Shown piece after piece: positions 5,428 through 5,488 of a stretch of 5,488 bases of DNA. This DNA is from UBA1543 sp964596375 (GTDB taxonomy: Bacteria > Pseudomonadota > Zetaproteobacteria > Mariprofundales > Mariprofundaceae). The first letter of the stretch is position 1. Each line of letters begins with the position of its first letter. The position numbers were made by a program, and so were the translations under genes. The stretch is from contig CAZQTO010000132.1 in the NCBI GenBank assembly GCA_964596375.1, positions 1-5,488 of the forward strand. The letters are read 5' to 3'. A model generated the notes under the pieces. The model saw only the letters and a program-made list of their open reading frames with translations, did not search any database and was not told where the DNA came from.

Positions 5428-5488
5428 ATGTCTAAGCCAAGAGTATTTATTAGCTCAACTTATTATGACCTAAAAAATGTAAGAGCTG
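5428..5488 (+). CDS. DUF4062 domain protein, N-terminus only
   Basis: The frame runs from ATG 5428 to the window edge. It encodes MSKPRVFISSTYYDLKNVRA, a very good match to the opening of DUF4062, whose first strand and helix read xxVFISSTxxDLxxxR. GGGAGA at 5417-5422 is a well-placed ribosome binding site. DUF4062 is an N-terminal module, often at the start of large proteins with NTPase or other effector domains. Its own function is not well established, and a relationship to TIR-like folds has been suggested. Only 19 of the 61 visible bases are G or C, far below the ATPase gene, which suggests separate ancestry. The C-terminal part, and so the role, lies outside the window. Confidence 0.75.
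   Translation, partial: MSKPRVFISSTYYDLKNVRA

Noticed and set aside
5415..5435. ATG 5412 or 5415 as the start of the last gene
   Set aside because: Both are in a frame that stops within a few codons at TAA 5433-5435. ATG 5428 gives the DUF4062 opening.
1..5488. CRISPR array, tRNA, rRNA or insertion sequence
   Set aside because: No regularly spaced repeats, cloverleaf-like segments, transposase motifs or terminal repeats were seen on either strand.

Overview
The window looks like bacterial chromosome, most likely from a proteobacterium: Shine-Dalgarno starts, a sigma70-type promoter and moderate to high GC are visible. The genus cannot be named from the sequence. Four blocks differ in base composition and purpose, so it reads as a junction of accessory and housekeeping-like DNA.

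Left block (1-1456, + strand): the 3' end of a gene for a small FHA-like protein overlaps, by an ATGA stop/start, a serine/threonine protein kinase gene. The kinase carries a cold-shock (OB-fold, nucleic-acid-binding) domain at its C-terminus, which is an unusual architecture. As given, its reading frame is broken at a run of six T (638-643), exactly between the N-lobe and the C-lobe. Removing one T restores a continuous 373-residue kinase. This may be an assembly error, a recent mutation or a frameshifting/slippage site. A 9-bp inverted repeat follows the stop codon.

Middle block (1674-4538): a complete P-type ATPase of the proton-pump (P3A-like) type lies on the minus strand and converges on the kinase gene. 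Its leader contains a perfect 9-bp inverted repeat. Divergent from it, on the + strand, is a complete ZIP-family metal transporter (4539-5312). A good sigma70-like promoter lies so close to the ZIP start codon that the mRNA would be almost leaderless. The two membrane proteins could be linked physiologically (proton gradient and metal uptake), but this is inference from adjacency only.

Right edge (about 5340-5488): the sequence turns AT-rich, shows two short palindromes, and begins a gene whose first 20 residues match the start of DUF4062 proteins. DUF4062 genes often sit in accessory or defence-like contexts. The kinase/FHA block and the DUF4062 gene flank the transporter pair, so both edges may belong to variable DNA.

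The best candidates for something undescribed are the FHA-like plus kinase-cold-shock pair, its frame break, and the ATPase leader hairpin.
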